Part shown: piece by piece, positions 52,188 to 61,548 of the stretch
Numbering within the stretch: the first letter of the stretch is position 1
Layout: every line of letters starts with the position of its first letter
NCBI RefSeq assembly: GCF_049546785.1
Contig: NZ_JBMWAN010000002.1
Span: 620,001-684,000 of the forward strand
DNA from: Nitrospira_D sp035465795
GTDB taxonomy: Bacteria; Nitrospirota; Nitrospiria; Nitrospirales; Nitrospiraceae
Length of the DNA stretch: 64,000 nucleotides
Reading direction: 5' to 3'
Notes under the pieces: model-generated
The model's database searches: none
The model's input: the letters and a program-made list of their open reading frames with translations, nothing else
What the model was told of the DNA's origin: nothing
Translations under genes and position numbers: made by a program

Positions 52188-53732
52188 ATGGCCAGCAAAT
52201 ATATCGCGTTACCGAAAGGCGTCTCCGAGAAAACCTTTACGGCGGCGATCGCGGAGTTTCGGAGGGTGGTGGGTCAGGACTCCGTCCTCGTGACGGCGGA
52301 GCAGCTTGCTCCTTACATTAAGACTATGATGCCGGTCCCGGATGCGGACCATACCCCGTCCGCGGCGCTCCTGGCGCAGTCGGTGGAACAGATCCAGAAG
52401 ATCGTCGGGATCTGTAATAAATACAAAGTCCCGATCTGGATGATCTCGACCGGCCGGAACTTCGGCTACGGTTCCGCGGCGCCGGCCGAACGGGGCCAGG
52501 TGGTGCTCGATCTGAAACGGATGAATCGCATTCTGGAGGTCGATCCGGACCTCTGTTTTGCGCTGGTCGAACCGGGCGTCACGTATAAACAGCTCTACGA
52601 CTACATCCAGGAGCACAAGTATCCGCTCTGGCTCTCCTGTCCCGCCCCATCCGCTATTGCCGGACCGACGGGCAATACGCTGGATCGCGGGGTCGGCTAT
52701 ACGCCCTATGGAGAACATTTTCTCTTCGCCTGCGGCATGGAAGTCGTTCTCGCAAACGGCGAGGTGCTGCGCACCGGGATGGGATCGCTGCCGAAGTCGA
52801 ACACCTGGCAGGTCTTCAAGTGGGGATACGGACCCTACCTGGACGGGATCTTCACCCAGTCTAATTATGGCATCGTCACCAAGTTCGGATTCTGGCTGAT
52901 GCCCGCCCCTCCCGCGTTCAAGCCTTTCGTCATCCAGTATGAGCAGGAAGACGACATCGTGGAGATCGTGGAGACCATCAGGCCGCTCCGTATCAGCGGG
53001 GTCATTCCCAATGCGGTCGTGATCGCCCATGCTTTGTATGAAGCGCCGACGAAGGCCAAGCGGAGCGACTATGTCACCGGGCCCGGGGCAATCACCGATG
53101 AGGCCGTGCGGCAGATCATGAAGGATCACAAGCTGGGGGCCTGGAATGTCTATGCGGCCCTCTACGGCACGCAGGAGCAGATTGACGTGAACTGGAAGAT
53201 CGTGACGGAGGCATTCAGCAAATCGAGCAAGGCGAAGATCCTGACGGAGCAAGAAGCGGGCGATGACCCGGCCTTCCAGTATCGCGCGGCCTTGATGCGC
53301 GGCGACATGACCCTCAAGGAATTTTCCCTCTACAACTGGCGCGGCGGCGGCGGCTCCATGTGGTTTGCGCCGGTCTCGCAGGCCCGCGGGAGCGAGACGC
53401 TCAAACAGATGGCCATGACCAAACGCATTCTGGGGAAATACGGATTGGACTATTCCGGCGAGTTCATCGTCGGCATGCGGGACATGCACCATATCGTGGA
53501 CGTGCTCTATGACCGGACCGATCCTGCCGTCGTGAAGGCCGCGTACCAGTGCTTCGATGAACTGCTCACGGAGTTCTCGGCGGAGGGCTACGGCACCTAT
53601 CGCGTCAATACGGCCTTCATGGACAAGGTGGCGCACACCTATGGTCCGGTACAGCGCCATGTCCACAAAACGCTCAAAAAGGCACTGGATCCCAACGGGA
53701 TTCTTGCGCCGGGGAAATCCGGCATCCGATAG
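52188..53732 (+). CDS. pchF: p-Cresol methylhydroxylase-type flavoprotein (PchF, VAO family)
   Basis: 514 residues after GAGGAGG. PCMH/vanillyl-alcohol-oxidase family: FAD-binding PP-loop STGRNFGYGSAAP, APSAIAGPTGNTLDRGVGYT, and GLYNWRG-like SLYNWRGGGGSMWFAPVS with Tyr382 at the residue that forms the 8-alpha-O-tyrosyl-FAD bond in PchF. The C-terminus DPNGILAPGKSGIR also matches. The enzyme oxidises 4-alkylphenols or aromatic alcohols and passes electrons to cytochrome c. It has no signal peptide of its own although PCMH is periplasmic. The substrate is not decided by sequence. Confidence 0.9.
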   Translation: MASKYIALPKGVSEKTFTAAIAEFRRVVGQDSVLVTAEQLAPYIKTMMPVPDADHTPSAALLAQSVEQIQKIVGICNKYKVPIWMISTGRNFGYGSAAPAERGQVVLDLKRMNRILEVDPDLCFALVEPGVTYKQLYDYIQEHKYPLWLSCPAPSAIAGPTGNTLDRGVGYTPYGEHFLFACGMEVVLANGEVLRTGMGSLPKSNTWQVFKWGYGPYLDGIFTQSNYGIVTKFGFWLMPAPPAFKPFVIQYEQEDDIVEIVETIRPLRISGVIPNAVVIAHALYEAPTKAKRSDYVTGPGAITDEAVRQIMKDHKLGAWNVYAALYGTQEQIDVNWKIVTEAFSKSSKAKILTEQEAGDDPAFQYRAALMRGDMTLKEFSLYNWRGGGGSMWFAPVSQARGSETLKQMAMTKRILGKYGLDYSGEFIVGMRDMHHIVDVLYDRTDPAVVKAAYQCFDELLTEFSAEGYGTYRVNTAFMDKVAHTYGPVQRHVHKTLKKALDPNGILAPGKSGIR

Positions 53733-53790
53733 CCCGGCGGCTCGTTTCGTTCAGCCGATGCGATGAATATCGCGCGTGAAGGAGCGACAC

Positions 53791-54921
53791 ATGACCAACA
53801 TACCCAAGATGCAAACCAGAGAGATTAAAGCGGCGGTGGTCCGCAAGAAAGGCGGACCGTTCCAGGTCGAGACACTCACCTTGGAAGCGCCCCGTCCCGA
53901 CGAGGTCCTGATCCGGATTGTCGCGACCGGCATGTGCCACACCGACATGGTGGCACGAGACCAGCTCTATACCGTCCCGCTACCGGTTGTCCTCGGCCAC
54001 GAGGGGGCCGGTGTCGTCGAAGGGGTCGGCAGCAACGTCAAGAAACTCGCGCAGGGCGATCATGTCGTGCTCACCTACATGTGGTGTGGCCACTGCAAAC
54101 CCTGCCTGCGCGGCGACCTGACCTACTGCGCGAATTTCTATTCATTGAATTTCGGCGGCGCCCGTGAAGACGGAAGCACCGCCACGCGCGACAAACAGGG
54201 CGCGGTTCACGACCACTTTTTCGGGCAGTCTTCGTTCGGCACCTTTGCGCTCGCCCACGAGCGTAACGTAATCAAGGTTCCGACCACTGCACCGCTGGAA
54301 TTACTCGGCCCGCTCGGCTGCGGCATTCAAACCGGCGCGGGAGCCGTGCTGAATGCCTTGAAGGTTAGGCCGGGCAGCAGTTTCGCCGCGTTCGGCGGCG
54401 GCGCCGTCGGGTTGAGTGCCGTGATGGCCGCCCGTGTGGCCGGTGCGACCACCATCATTGCCGCTGATGTTGTCCCGTCGCGTCTTGCACTGGCCAAGGA
54501 ACTCGGAGCGACCCATACCGTCAACAGCCGTGAAACGGATCCCGTCGAGGCCGTGCGCAAGATCACCGGCGGCGGCGCCGACTTTTCACTCGAATCGAGC
54601 GGGCGTCCTGCCGTGCTGCGCCAGGCTATCGACGCGCTCGCGATTCGCGGGGCCTGCGGCATCGTCGGGGCTCCGGCGTTGGGTACTGAAGCCAGCTTCG
54701 ATGTGAACGGCGTCATGACGACCGGCAAACGGATCATCGGCATCATCGAGGGCGACAGCGTCCCGGATCTCTTCATCCCGAGCCTCGTCGAACTCTATAC
54801 GCAGGGACGTTTCCCGTTCGACAAGCTGGTGAAATTCTACAGCCTCGACCAGATCAATCAGGCGGCGGAGGACAGCGAGAAGGGCATCACGATCAAACCG
54901 ATCGTCCGTATCGGATCGTGA
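53791..54921 (+). CDS. Zinc-dependent aryl-alcohol-type dehydrogenase
   Basis: 376 residues from the ATG at 53791 after GAAGGAG. The catalytic zinc ligands are Cys49 (GMCHTDM) and His70 (GHEGAGVV, with Glu71), and the structural zinc cysteines are Cys99, Cys102, Cys105 and Cys113 (CGHCKPCLRGDLTYC). NAD binding uses GGGAVGLSA. The form resembles benzyl/aryl-alcohol dehydrogenases (XylB-like). After PCMH it could oxidise the aromatic alcohol to aldehyde. It is 58 bases after pchF. Confidence 0.88.
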   Translation: MTNIPKMQTREIKAAVVRKKGGPFQVETLTLEAPRPDEVLIRIVATGMCHTDMVARDQLYTVPLPVVLGHEGAGVVEGVGSNVKKLAQGDHVVLTYMWCGHCKPCLRGDLTYCANFYSLNFGGAREDGSTATRDKQGAVHDHFFGQSSFGTFALAHERNVIKVPTTAPLELLGPLGCGIQTGAGAVLNALKVRPGSSFAAFGGGAVGLSAVMAARVAGATTIIAADVVPSRLALAKELGATHTVNSRETDPVEAVRKITGGGADFSLESSGRPAVLRQAIDALAIRGACGIVGAPALGTEASFDVNGVMTTGKRIIGIIEGDSVPDLFIPSLVELYTQGRFPFDKLVKFYSLDQINQAAEDSEKGITIKPIVRIGS

Positions 54922-55268
54922 ACGCTGGTCACTGGGCATCTCTCCTTGTGTCTCGGCTGCTGGACCGGAGTGTTAAGGAATCTTGAAGATCGCATTGATG
55001 GGAGCCACCGGCTTTGTCGGGTCGGCTATTTGACAGGAAGCGTTGAATCGTGGGTATTCTCAGACAACGGGTATTCCTCAACGGGCCGCTTCGTCGAGCT
55101 CCGGCGAGGCGCCCACTCACTAGTGTGTGTGGGCAACGCGCAGAAGATAGAGCGGATGATCTTTTCGATCGTTATCCGGTTCAGCCTTAGGGACGTCGGC
55201 GCACCGTTCGCCACTACTAAAAATCCCATACGTCACCGCCGACGCGGCAGCAGTCACCGGATACCGGA
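54922..55268. other. Intergenic region between the PCMH and export operons
   Basis: 347 bases with a 16-residue remnant of an SDR gene (own entry) and otherwise nothing I can assign; the A/T content rises near 55210 (ACTACTAAAAATCCC), possibly a promoter for the export operon. Confidence 0.45.
54983..55033 (+). pseudogene. Remnant N-terminus of an NAD(P)-binding SDR gene
   Basis: From a TTG at 54983 behind AAGGA, the frame reads KIALMGATGFVGSAI before a TGA at 55031. This is the typical beginning of NAD(P)H-binding epimerase/reductase proteins (GATGFVG), broken after the first strand and helix. No continuation in another frame was found in the next 230 bases, so a deletion rather than a simple frameshift is likely. 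Confidence 0.55.
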
Positions 55269-56339
55269 ATGATGAAGTTGAATAAGATTTGGCTCGTGAG
55301 GATCGGATTCATTGCGGTGGCGGCGGGGCTCATCTTTCTGGCCTGGCGCTATTTGCAACCGAAACACCTGGGTGATGGCTTTGCGAGCGGCAACGGCCGC
55401 ATCGAGGCAGTGGAGATCGACATCGCCGCCAAGACCCCGGGCCGTATCAAGGACATTCTTGTGAATGAGGGAGACTTCGTCACCGCCGGGCAGGTCCTCG
55501 CGCGCATGGACACCGAGGTGCTCGAGTCCCAACGCCGGGAGGCCGAGGCGCAGTTGCGACAGGCTCAGAGTGCGGTGGAACGATCCCACAGTCTGGTGGC
55601 GCAGCGCGAGGCCGAGAAAGTCGCGGCCCTGGCAGTGGTGGCGCAGCGCGAAACGGAGCTGAAGCTGGCGCAAAAGCGCCAGGCGCGCTCCGAACCGCTC
55701 GCGGCCGATCAGGCCATTGCCCTTCAGGACCTGGACGATGCTCGCGCCGCTGCCCGTGGTGCGCAGTCGGCGGTCAGCGCGGCAAAGGCGCAGGTGGCGG
55801 CCGCGGAGGCCGCGATCGCGACGGCTCAGACTCAGGTGCTCGAGGCCCAATCCGTGGTCGAAGCGGCGCGGGCGACGATCGAACGACTCCAGGCGGATAT
55901 CGACGACAGTACGCTGAAAACACCCCGGGACGGCCGTGTGCAGCATCGCATCGCCCAGCCCAGCGAGGTGCTCAGCGCCGGCGGCAAGGTGCTCAACCTC
56001 CTCGATCTGGCCGATGTCTACATGACCTTTTTTCTCCCCACGGCTGCCGCCGGCCGGCTCGCGATCGGTTCCGAGGTGCGCCTGGTGCTCGATGCCGTGC
56101 CCCAGTACGTCATCCCCGCGAAGGTGTCCTTCGTAGCCGACGCCGCCCAGTTCACGCCCAAGACCGTGGAAACTGCCATCGAACGTGAGAAGCTCATGTT
56201 CCGGGTGAAGGCGCAGATCGACCCGGAGCTCCTCAAGAAGCATATCCATCAGGTCAAGACCGGCCTGCCGGGGATGGCCTATGTGCGCCTCGATCCCAAC
56301 GTCGAGTGGCCTGCCGCTCTACAGGTAAAGTTGCCGTAA
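55269..56339 (+). CDS. HlyD-family membrane fusion protein (export operon)
   Basis: 356 residues. One N-terminal membrane segment (residues 9-28) is followed by the lipoyl-like half RIEAVEIDIAAKTPGRIKDI, a long alanine- and glutamine-rich coiled coil (about 90-215) and the second half with TLKTPRDGRVQHRIAQPSEV. This is a periplasmic adaptor of the HlyD/YhiI type. Its stop overlaps the next start by one base (TAATG), and the next two genes are RbbA-like ATPase/permease and YhhJ-like permease, as in the Escherichia yhiI-rbbA-yhhJ set. Confidence 0.88.
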   Translation: MMKLNKIWLVRIGFIAVAAGLIFLAWRYLQPKHLGDGFASGNGRIEAVEIDIAAKTPGRIKDILVNEGDFVTAGQVLARMDTEVLESQRREAEAQLRQAQSAVERSHSLVAQREAEKVAALAVVAQRETELKLAQKRQARSEPLAADQAIALQDLDDARAAARGAQSAVSAAKAQVAAAEAAIATAQTQVLEAQSVVEAARATIERLQADIDDSTLKTPRDGRVQHRIAQPSEVLSAGGKVLNLLDLADVYMTFFLPTAAAGRLAIGSEVRLVLDAVPQYVIPAKVSFVADAAQFTPKTVETAIEREKLMFRVKAQIDPELLKKHIHQVKTGLPGMAYVRLDPNVEWPAALQVKLP

Positions 56340-59140
56340 TGACCCACGACCGGCCATCTACCACCGCGATGGCAGCAGAGGAGGCGTCGGTCGTACGCAT
56401 CTCCAACGTCAGCCTGCGCTACGGCAAGACACTCGCCCTGGATGGCATCACCCTCGATCTGCCGGCGGGGAAAATGGTCGGGCTGATCGGACCGGACGGC
56501 GTGGGCAAGTCGAGCCTGTTCTCATTGATCTCTGGTGCCCGCGCGATCCAGGAAGGGCGGATCGACGTGCTCGGCGGCGACATGGCCGAGGCGCGCCACC
56601 GTCTGGCCGTGTGCCCGCGCATCGCCTACATGCCGCAGGGTCTGGGCAAGAACCTCTATCCGACGCTGTCGGTGTTCGAGAACATCGACTTCTTTGGCCG
56701 CCTGTTCGGCCAGCACGACGCCGAGCGGGCGCGGCGCATCGACGACCTTCTCGACAGCACCGGGCTGACGCCGTTCCGCGATCGGCCGGCGGGCAAGCTT
56801 TCCGGCGGCATGAAACAAAAACTCGGACTGTGCTGCGCGCTCATTCACGATCCGGATTTGCTGATTCTCGACGAGCCGACTACCGGAGTCGATCCTTTGT
56901 CGCGACGGCAATTCTGGGATCTGGTCGAGCGCATCCGGACCGGACGGCCCGGCATGAGCGTGCTCATGTCGACCGCCTATATGGAGGAGGCCGCGCGTTT
57001 CGCCTGGCTGGTGGCGATGGACGCCGGCCGCGTGCTGGCCACCGGCACGCCTCAAGATTTGCTCGCGCGCAGCGGCACCGCCTCCCTTGAGGAAGCCTTT
57101 ATCGCACTGCTGCCGGAGGAAGAGCGACGCGGCCACCGGGCCGTGGTGATCCCGCCCCGCACAGGGGACGACGGCGACATTGCGATCGAGGCGAAAGACC
57201 TGACGATGCGCTTCGGCGACTTCGTCGCGGTCGATCATGTGACCTTTCGCATTGAGCGCGGGGAAATCTTCGGCTTTCTCGGCTCCAACGGCTGCGGCAA
57301 GACCACGACCATGAAAATGCTGACAGGCCTGCTGCCTGCCGGCGAGGGACAAGCCTGGCTGTTCGGCCAGGCGGTGGACCCGAAAGATCTCAAGACCAGG
57401 CAACGCGTCGGCTATATGTCGCAATCCTTCTCGCTCTACTCAGAGCTGACCGTGCGCCAGAATCTGGCCCTGCACGCCAAGCTGTTCCATGTGCCGGCAG
57501 AGGAGATCAGCGGCCGGGTCGAGGCAGTGGCTGCACGCTTCGATCTGGCCGACGTGATCGACGCGCGGCCCGATGCCTTGCCGCTGGGCCACCGCCAACG
57601 CCTGTCCCTGGCGGTGTCGATGATCCATCGGCCGGAGATGCTGATCCTCGATGAACCCACCTCCGGCGTCGACCCGATCGCCCGCGATGCCTTCTGGCAG
57701 ATCATGATCGACCTGGCGCGCCGGGATAAAGTCACCATTTTCATCTCGACCCATTTCATGAACGAGGCCGATCGCTGCGACCGTATCTCGCTGATGCATG
57801 CGGGCCGGGTGCTCGTCACCGGCTCACCGGCCGCGCTGACGGAGCAGCGCGGGGCGAAGACCCTGGATGATGCGTTCGTCGGCTTTCTGGAAGAGGTCGT
57901 GGCACAGGACAAGACGAAGGAGTCGCCGTTGCCCGCAGGCAGGGTGCCGTCTCCGGCCCCTGCCCCCTCCGCTCCTCCGACACCCGGCCCGAAGGCCCGT
58001 GACAAGAGGCGGGCGTTCGATCTTGGCCGCCTGTTCAGCTACACCCGTGTCGAGGCCCTCGGACTGCGTCGTGACCCGATTCGCGCCACGTTGGCGCTGC
58101 TCGGCAGTATCCTGCTGATGTTTGTCATGGGCTACGGCATCAGCATGGATGTCGAGGACTTGTCCTTTGCCGTGCTCGACCGCGACCAGTCCTCCACCAG
58201 CCGCGACTACGTACTCAACCTCGCCGGCTCGCGTTATTTTATCGAACACGCGCCCATCTCCGACTATGCCGAGCTGGACCGGCGCATGCGCAGCGGAGAG
58301 CTGAGCCTTGCGCTCGAAATTCCCCCCGGCTTCGCCCGCGATCTGGGCCGGGGTGAACGGGTGGAAATCGGCGCCTGGATCGACGGGGCCATGCCCCAAC
58401 GTGCCGAAACCGTGCAGGGCTATGTGCGCGGCATGCACGCCCATTGGCTGGCCGATATGGCCTCTCGCCGGTTCGGACAAAAGCCGGCTGCCGGGTTGGT
58501 CAACATCGAAACCCGGTTTCGCTATAACCCCGACGTCAAGAGTCTGGTCTCGATGGTGCCGGCAATGATCCCGCTGCTGTTGATGCTGATTCCATCCATG
58601 CTCACCGCGCTCTCCGTTGTGCGGGACAAGGAGATGGGCTCGATCGTGAACCTCTATGTCACGCCGGTGACCAGGTTGGAGTTTCTGCTGGGCAAGCAAC
58701 TGCCCTACATCTTGCTAGCCATGCTCAACTTCCTGGTCATGGCCGCGCTCGCGGTCACCGTCTTCGGCGTACCCATGACCGGCAGTTTTCTCACCCTGGC
58801 TGCCGCAGCGCTGCTCTATGTCATCTCCGCCACCGCCATGGGACTCTTGATTTCCGCCTTCATGCGCAGCCAGATCGCCGCCATTTTCGGCACCGCGGTG
58901 CTCACCATTCTGCCGGCGACGCAGTTCTCCGGCATGATCGATCCGGTCTCCTCGCTGGAAGGCGTCGGCGCCCTGATCGGCCGTCTCTATCCGACCACCC
59001 ATTTCCTGACCATTTCCAGGGGGACGTTCTCCAAGGCGCTGGGTTTCGCCGACTTGCAGCCCGCCCTGTTGGCCCTGGCGCTGGCCGTGCCGGTGTTGAT
59101 GGGGCTCTGCGTCGCCCTCTTGAAAAAGCAGGAGGCCTGA
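56339..59140 (+). CDS. rbbA: RbbA-like ABC transporter with two ATPase domains and a permease
   Basis: 933 residues. ABC domain 1: Walker A GPDGVGKSS, signature LSGGMKQKLGL, Walker B LILDEPTTGVD. ABC domain 2: Walker A GSNGCGKTT, degenerate signature LPLGHRQRLSLAV, Walker B LILDEPTSGVD. A basic linker with LPAGRVPSPAPAPSAPPTPG leads to an ABC2-type permease with the first membrane segment near residue 590 and five more at the C-terminal end. The layout equals RbbA (yhiH). The start is fixed by the TAATG overlap with the HlyD gene. Confidence 0.88.
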   Translation: MTHDRPSTTAMAAEEASVVRISNVSLRYGKTLALDGITLDLPAGKMVGLIGPDGVGKSSLFSLISGARAIQEGRIDVLGGDMAEARHRLAVCPRIAYMPQGLGKNLYPTLSVFENIDFFGRLFGQHDAERARRIDDLLDSTGLTPFRDRPAGKLSGGMKQKLGLCCALIHDPDLLILDEPTTGVDPLSRRQFWDLVERIRTGRPGMSVLMSTAYMEEAARFAWLVAMDAGRVLATGTPQDLLARSGTASLEEAFIALLPEEERRGHRAVVIPPRTGDDGDIAIEAKDLTMRFGDFVAVDHVTFRIERGEIFGFLGSNGCGKTTTMKMLTGLLPAGEGQAWLFGQAVDPKDLKTRQRVGYMSQSFSLYSELTVRQNLALHAKLFHVPAEEISGRVEAVAARFDLADVIDARPDALPLGHRQRLSLAVSMIHRPEMLILDEPTSGVDPIARDAFWQIMIDLARRDKVTIFISTHFMNEADRCDRISLMHAGRVLVTGSPAALTEQRGAKTLDDAFVGFLEEVVAQDKTKESPLPAGRVPSPAPAPSAPPTPGPKARDKRRAFDLGRLFSYTRVEALGLRRDPIRATLALLGSILLMFVMGYGISMDVEDLSFAVLDRDQSSTSRDYVLNLAGSRYFIEHAPISDYAELDRRMRSGELSLALEIPPGFARDLGRGERVEIGAWIDGAMPQRAETVQGYVRGMHAHWLADMASRRFGQKPAAGLVNIETRFRYNPDVKSLVSMVPAMIPLLLMLIPSMLTALSVVRDKEMGSIVNLYVTPVTRLEFLLGKQLPYILLAMLNFLVMAALAVTVFGVPMTGSFLTLAAAALLYVISATAMGLLISAFMRSQIAAIFGTAVLTILPATQFSGMIDPVSSLEGVGALIGRLYPTTHFLTISRGTFSKALGFADLQPALLALALAVPVLMGLCVALLKKQEA

Positions 59141-60262
59141 ATGCGCGCCGCGAACATTCTGCAGCTGGGGATCAAAGAACTCTACAGTCTGGCCCGTGAC
59201 TCAAGGCTGCTGATCCTGATCGTCTACTCGTTCTCCGTTGCGATCTATATCGGGGCGACGGCCATGCCGGAAACGCTTAACAAGGCCCCGATCGCCATCC
59301 ACGACGAGGATCGGTCGCCGCTCTCGGCGCGCATCGTCGGCGCGTTTTATCGCCCGCACTTCATAACCCCGGCGTTGGTCTCCCAGGCCGGTATGGATTC
59401 AGGCATGGACGCCGGCCTGTTCACCTTCGCGCTCAACATTCCGCCGGAATTCCAGCGCGACCTGCTGGCCGGACGGGGGCCGACGATCCAGCTCAACGTC
59501 GATGCCACCCGCATGAGCCAGGCCTTTGTCGGCAGCGGCTACATCCAAGCCATTATCAGTGACGAAGTGAGCGAGTTCGCCCAGCGCTATCGCGGAAGCC
59601 CCGCGCCACGGGTGGATCTGACGCTGCGGGCGCGCTTCAACCCTTCGCTGACCCAGACCTGGTTCGGCGCGGTGATGCAGGTCATCAACAACGTCACGAT
59701 GCTGTCCCTCGTGCTCACCGGGGCCGCGCTGATCCGCGAGCGGGAGCGCGGCACCATCGAACATCTGTTGGTCATGCCCGTGACGCCATTGGAGATTATG
59801 ACCAGCAAGGTCTGGCCGATGGGGTTGGTCGTCCTTGCCGCCTGCGCCTTCTCACTCCTGTTCATCGTACAAGGGCTGCTGGCGATGCCTATCGAGGGCT
59901 CGCTCGCCCTGTTTTTCGCCGGCGCCGCCGTGCACCTGTTTGCCACCACCTCCCTGGGCATCTTTATGGCCACCGTCGCACGCTCGATGCCCCAGTTCGG
60001 TCTGCTGCTGATGCTGGTCCTGATCCCGCTGAATATGCTGTCCGGCGGGGCCACGCCGCGCGAGAGCATGCCGGAGTTCGTGCAGACCGTGATGCTGGTG
60101 GCGCCCACCACCCATTTCGTCGCGCTGGCCCAGGCCGTGTTGTATCGCGGCGCAGGCCTGGAGGTAGTCTGGCCACAACTCATCAGCCTCGCGGTCATCG
60201 GCGCCGCCTTCTTCGGTGTCGCGCTGGGCCGCCTCCGGAACACGATCGGGCAGATGGCGTGA
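59141..60262 (+). CDS. ABC-2 type permease (YhhJ-like)
   Basis: 373 residues directly abutting the rbbA stop. First membrane helix LILIVYSFSVAIYIGATA, then a large extracytoplasmic domain (about 50-170), then five membrane helices including MLSLVLTGAALIRERERGTI, LLVMPVTPLEIMTSKVWPMG and MLVLIPLNMLSGGATPRESM. The motif RERERGTIEHLLVMPV is diagnostic of ABC2_membrane permeases. With the HlyD and RbbA-like proteins it would form an envelope-spanning exporter; its cargo is unknown. Confidence 0.88.
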   Translation: MRAANILQLGIKELYSLARDSRLLILIVYSFSVAIYIGATAMPETLNKAPIAIHDEDRSPLSARIVGAFYRPHFITPALVSQAGMDSGMDAGLFTFALNIPPEFQRDLLAGRGPTIQLNVDATRMSQAFVGSGYIQAIISDEVSEFAQRYRGSPAPRVDLTLRARFNPSLTQTWFGAVMQVINNVTMLSLVLTGAALIRERERGTIEHLLVMPVTPLEIMTSKVWPMGLVVLAACAFSLLFIVQGLLAMPIEGSLALFFAGAAVHLFATTSLGIFMATVARSMPQFGLLLMLVLIPLNMLSGGATPRESMPEFVQTVMLVAPTTHFVALAQAVLYRGAGLEVVWPQLISLAVIGAAFFGVALGRLRNTIGQMA

Positions 60263-60424
60263 GCGGACAGCTGGACGTCGAGGATCACGGTACTGAACGC
60301 TCCCCGCGGGAGCAGGCAGGTCGGGCACAAATCTTTCGCGCCGGTGTGTTCCTGCCTTCGATCCGGATACCGGTTTGCGAGCGGCGAAGGGTCGATGAAC
60401 AGATGCAACTGAGGGAGGCTTCTG

Positions 60425-61522
60425 ATGCCGGATGAACAATGGATTGAAATCGGCGCAGTCGGAGAGCTGAAGCTCAAACCTTTGCAGGAGATCATGTGCG
60501 GCACGACGCCGATCGCCCTGACCTACAAGAACGGGTCGTTTGCCGCGATATCCGGCGCCTGTAACCACGTCGGCGGTCCCTTAGGCGAAGGCACCCTTGA
60601 CGGCGAGTACGTCGTCTGTCCCTGGCATTACTGGAAGTTCCATAGGCAAACCGGCCAGGGGGAACCGGGATACGAACAGGATCAGGTTCCGGCCTATGCG
60701 ACCAAGATCGAGAACGGCCGCCTCTTCATTGACCTTTCCTCGGCCTCGAAACGGAAGAAGCAACCTCACCAACCTCATCCATTGGCCCGTCCGGTCGTCC
60801 GTCAGCCGGGCTCGATCCGCGTGGTGGGGATTTCGACGACATCGATGACGCAGGAACATCCGCGCTACAGCGCATCGGATGCGTTGCTCGATGCGGCATT
60901 GGAGCATGCCAAGACCGCCCTCCTGCTTGAGACGCAATGCATCAGGCTCCGCGAGCTGAGCTTTCGGGCGTGCGAGGGGTTCTATTCGAAATCGGCCTAT
61001 GCCTGCACCTGGCCCTGTTCCATTACGCAGATGGATCCGGAGGACCAGCTCGATCGTGTGTACGAGGCCATCGTGCACTGGGCCGACGTCATCCTGATCG
61101 CGACCCCGATCCGGTGGGGCAACGCCAGCAGTCTGTATTACAAGATGGTCGAGCGGATGAACTGCATCCAGAATCAGGACACCATCGCGAACAAACACCT
61201 GCTCAAGAACAAAGTCGCGGCCTTCATCATCATGGGCGGGCAGGACAATGTGCAGGGCGTGGCCGGTCAACTCATGACCTTCTTTTCCGAAGTGGGCTGC
61301 CAGTTCCCGCAATTCCCGTTCATCGCCCATTCACGGGGCTGGAGCGCGGAGGATATGGAACGGAACGTGAGGGAGGTGCAGAACAGCCGGGAACTCCGGG
61401 AAGGGGCGCAGGAGCTGGTTACGAGGGCGGCCGCCATGGCGAGGTTGATGGTCGAAGGGCAACTGCCGGAGCATCCCCTGGCGCGCGGCGGCCGCAAGGC
61501 GCATCACCTGGATAGTGAGTGA
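60425..61522 (+). CDS. Fusion of Rieske [2Fe-2S] domain and NADPH-dependent FMN reductase-like flavodoxin
   Basis: 365 residues after GAGGGAGG. Residues 5-110: Rieske domain with CNHVGGPL (Cys46, His48) and CPWHYWKF (Cys65, His68). A proline- and histidine-rich linker (about 112-130) joins the second domain, which begins RVVGISTTSMTQEHPRYSAS and has the flavodoxin-like WADVILIATPIRWGNASSLY and AFIIMGGQDNVQGVAGQ. The arrangement suggests internal electron transfer from FMN to the Rieske cluster or back. No membrane segment or signal peptide is present. I do not know a characterised example. Confidence 0.85.
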   Translation: MPDEQWIEIGAVGELKLKPLQEIMCGTTPIALTYKNGSFAAISGACNHVGGPLGEGTLDGEYVVCPWHYWKFHRQTGQGEPGYEQDQVPAYATKIENGRLFIDLSSASKRKKQPHQPHPLARPVVRQPGSIRVVGISTTSMTQEHPRYSASDALLDAALEHAKTALLLETQCIRLRELSFRACEGFYSKSAYACTWPCSITQMDPEDQLDRVYEAIVHWADVILIATPIRWGNASSLYYKMVERMNCIQNQDTIANKHLLKNKVAAFIIMGGQDNVQGVAGQLMTFFSEVGCQFPQFPFIAHSRGWSAEDMERNVREVQNSRELREGAQELVTRAAAMARLMVEGQLPEHPLARGGRKAHHLDSE

Positions 61523-61548
61523 GCAGATAGCCGGTTCGTTCGCCGGGG

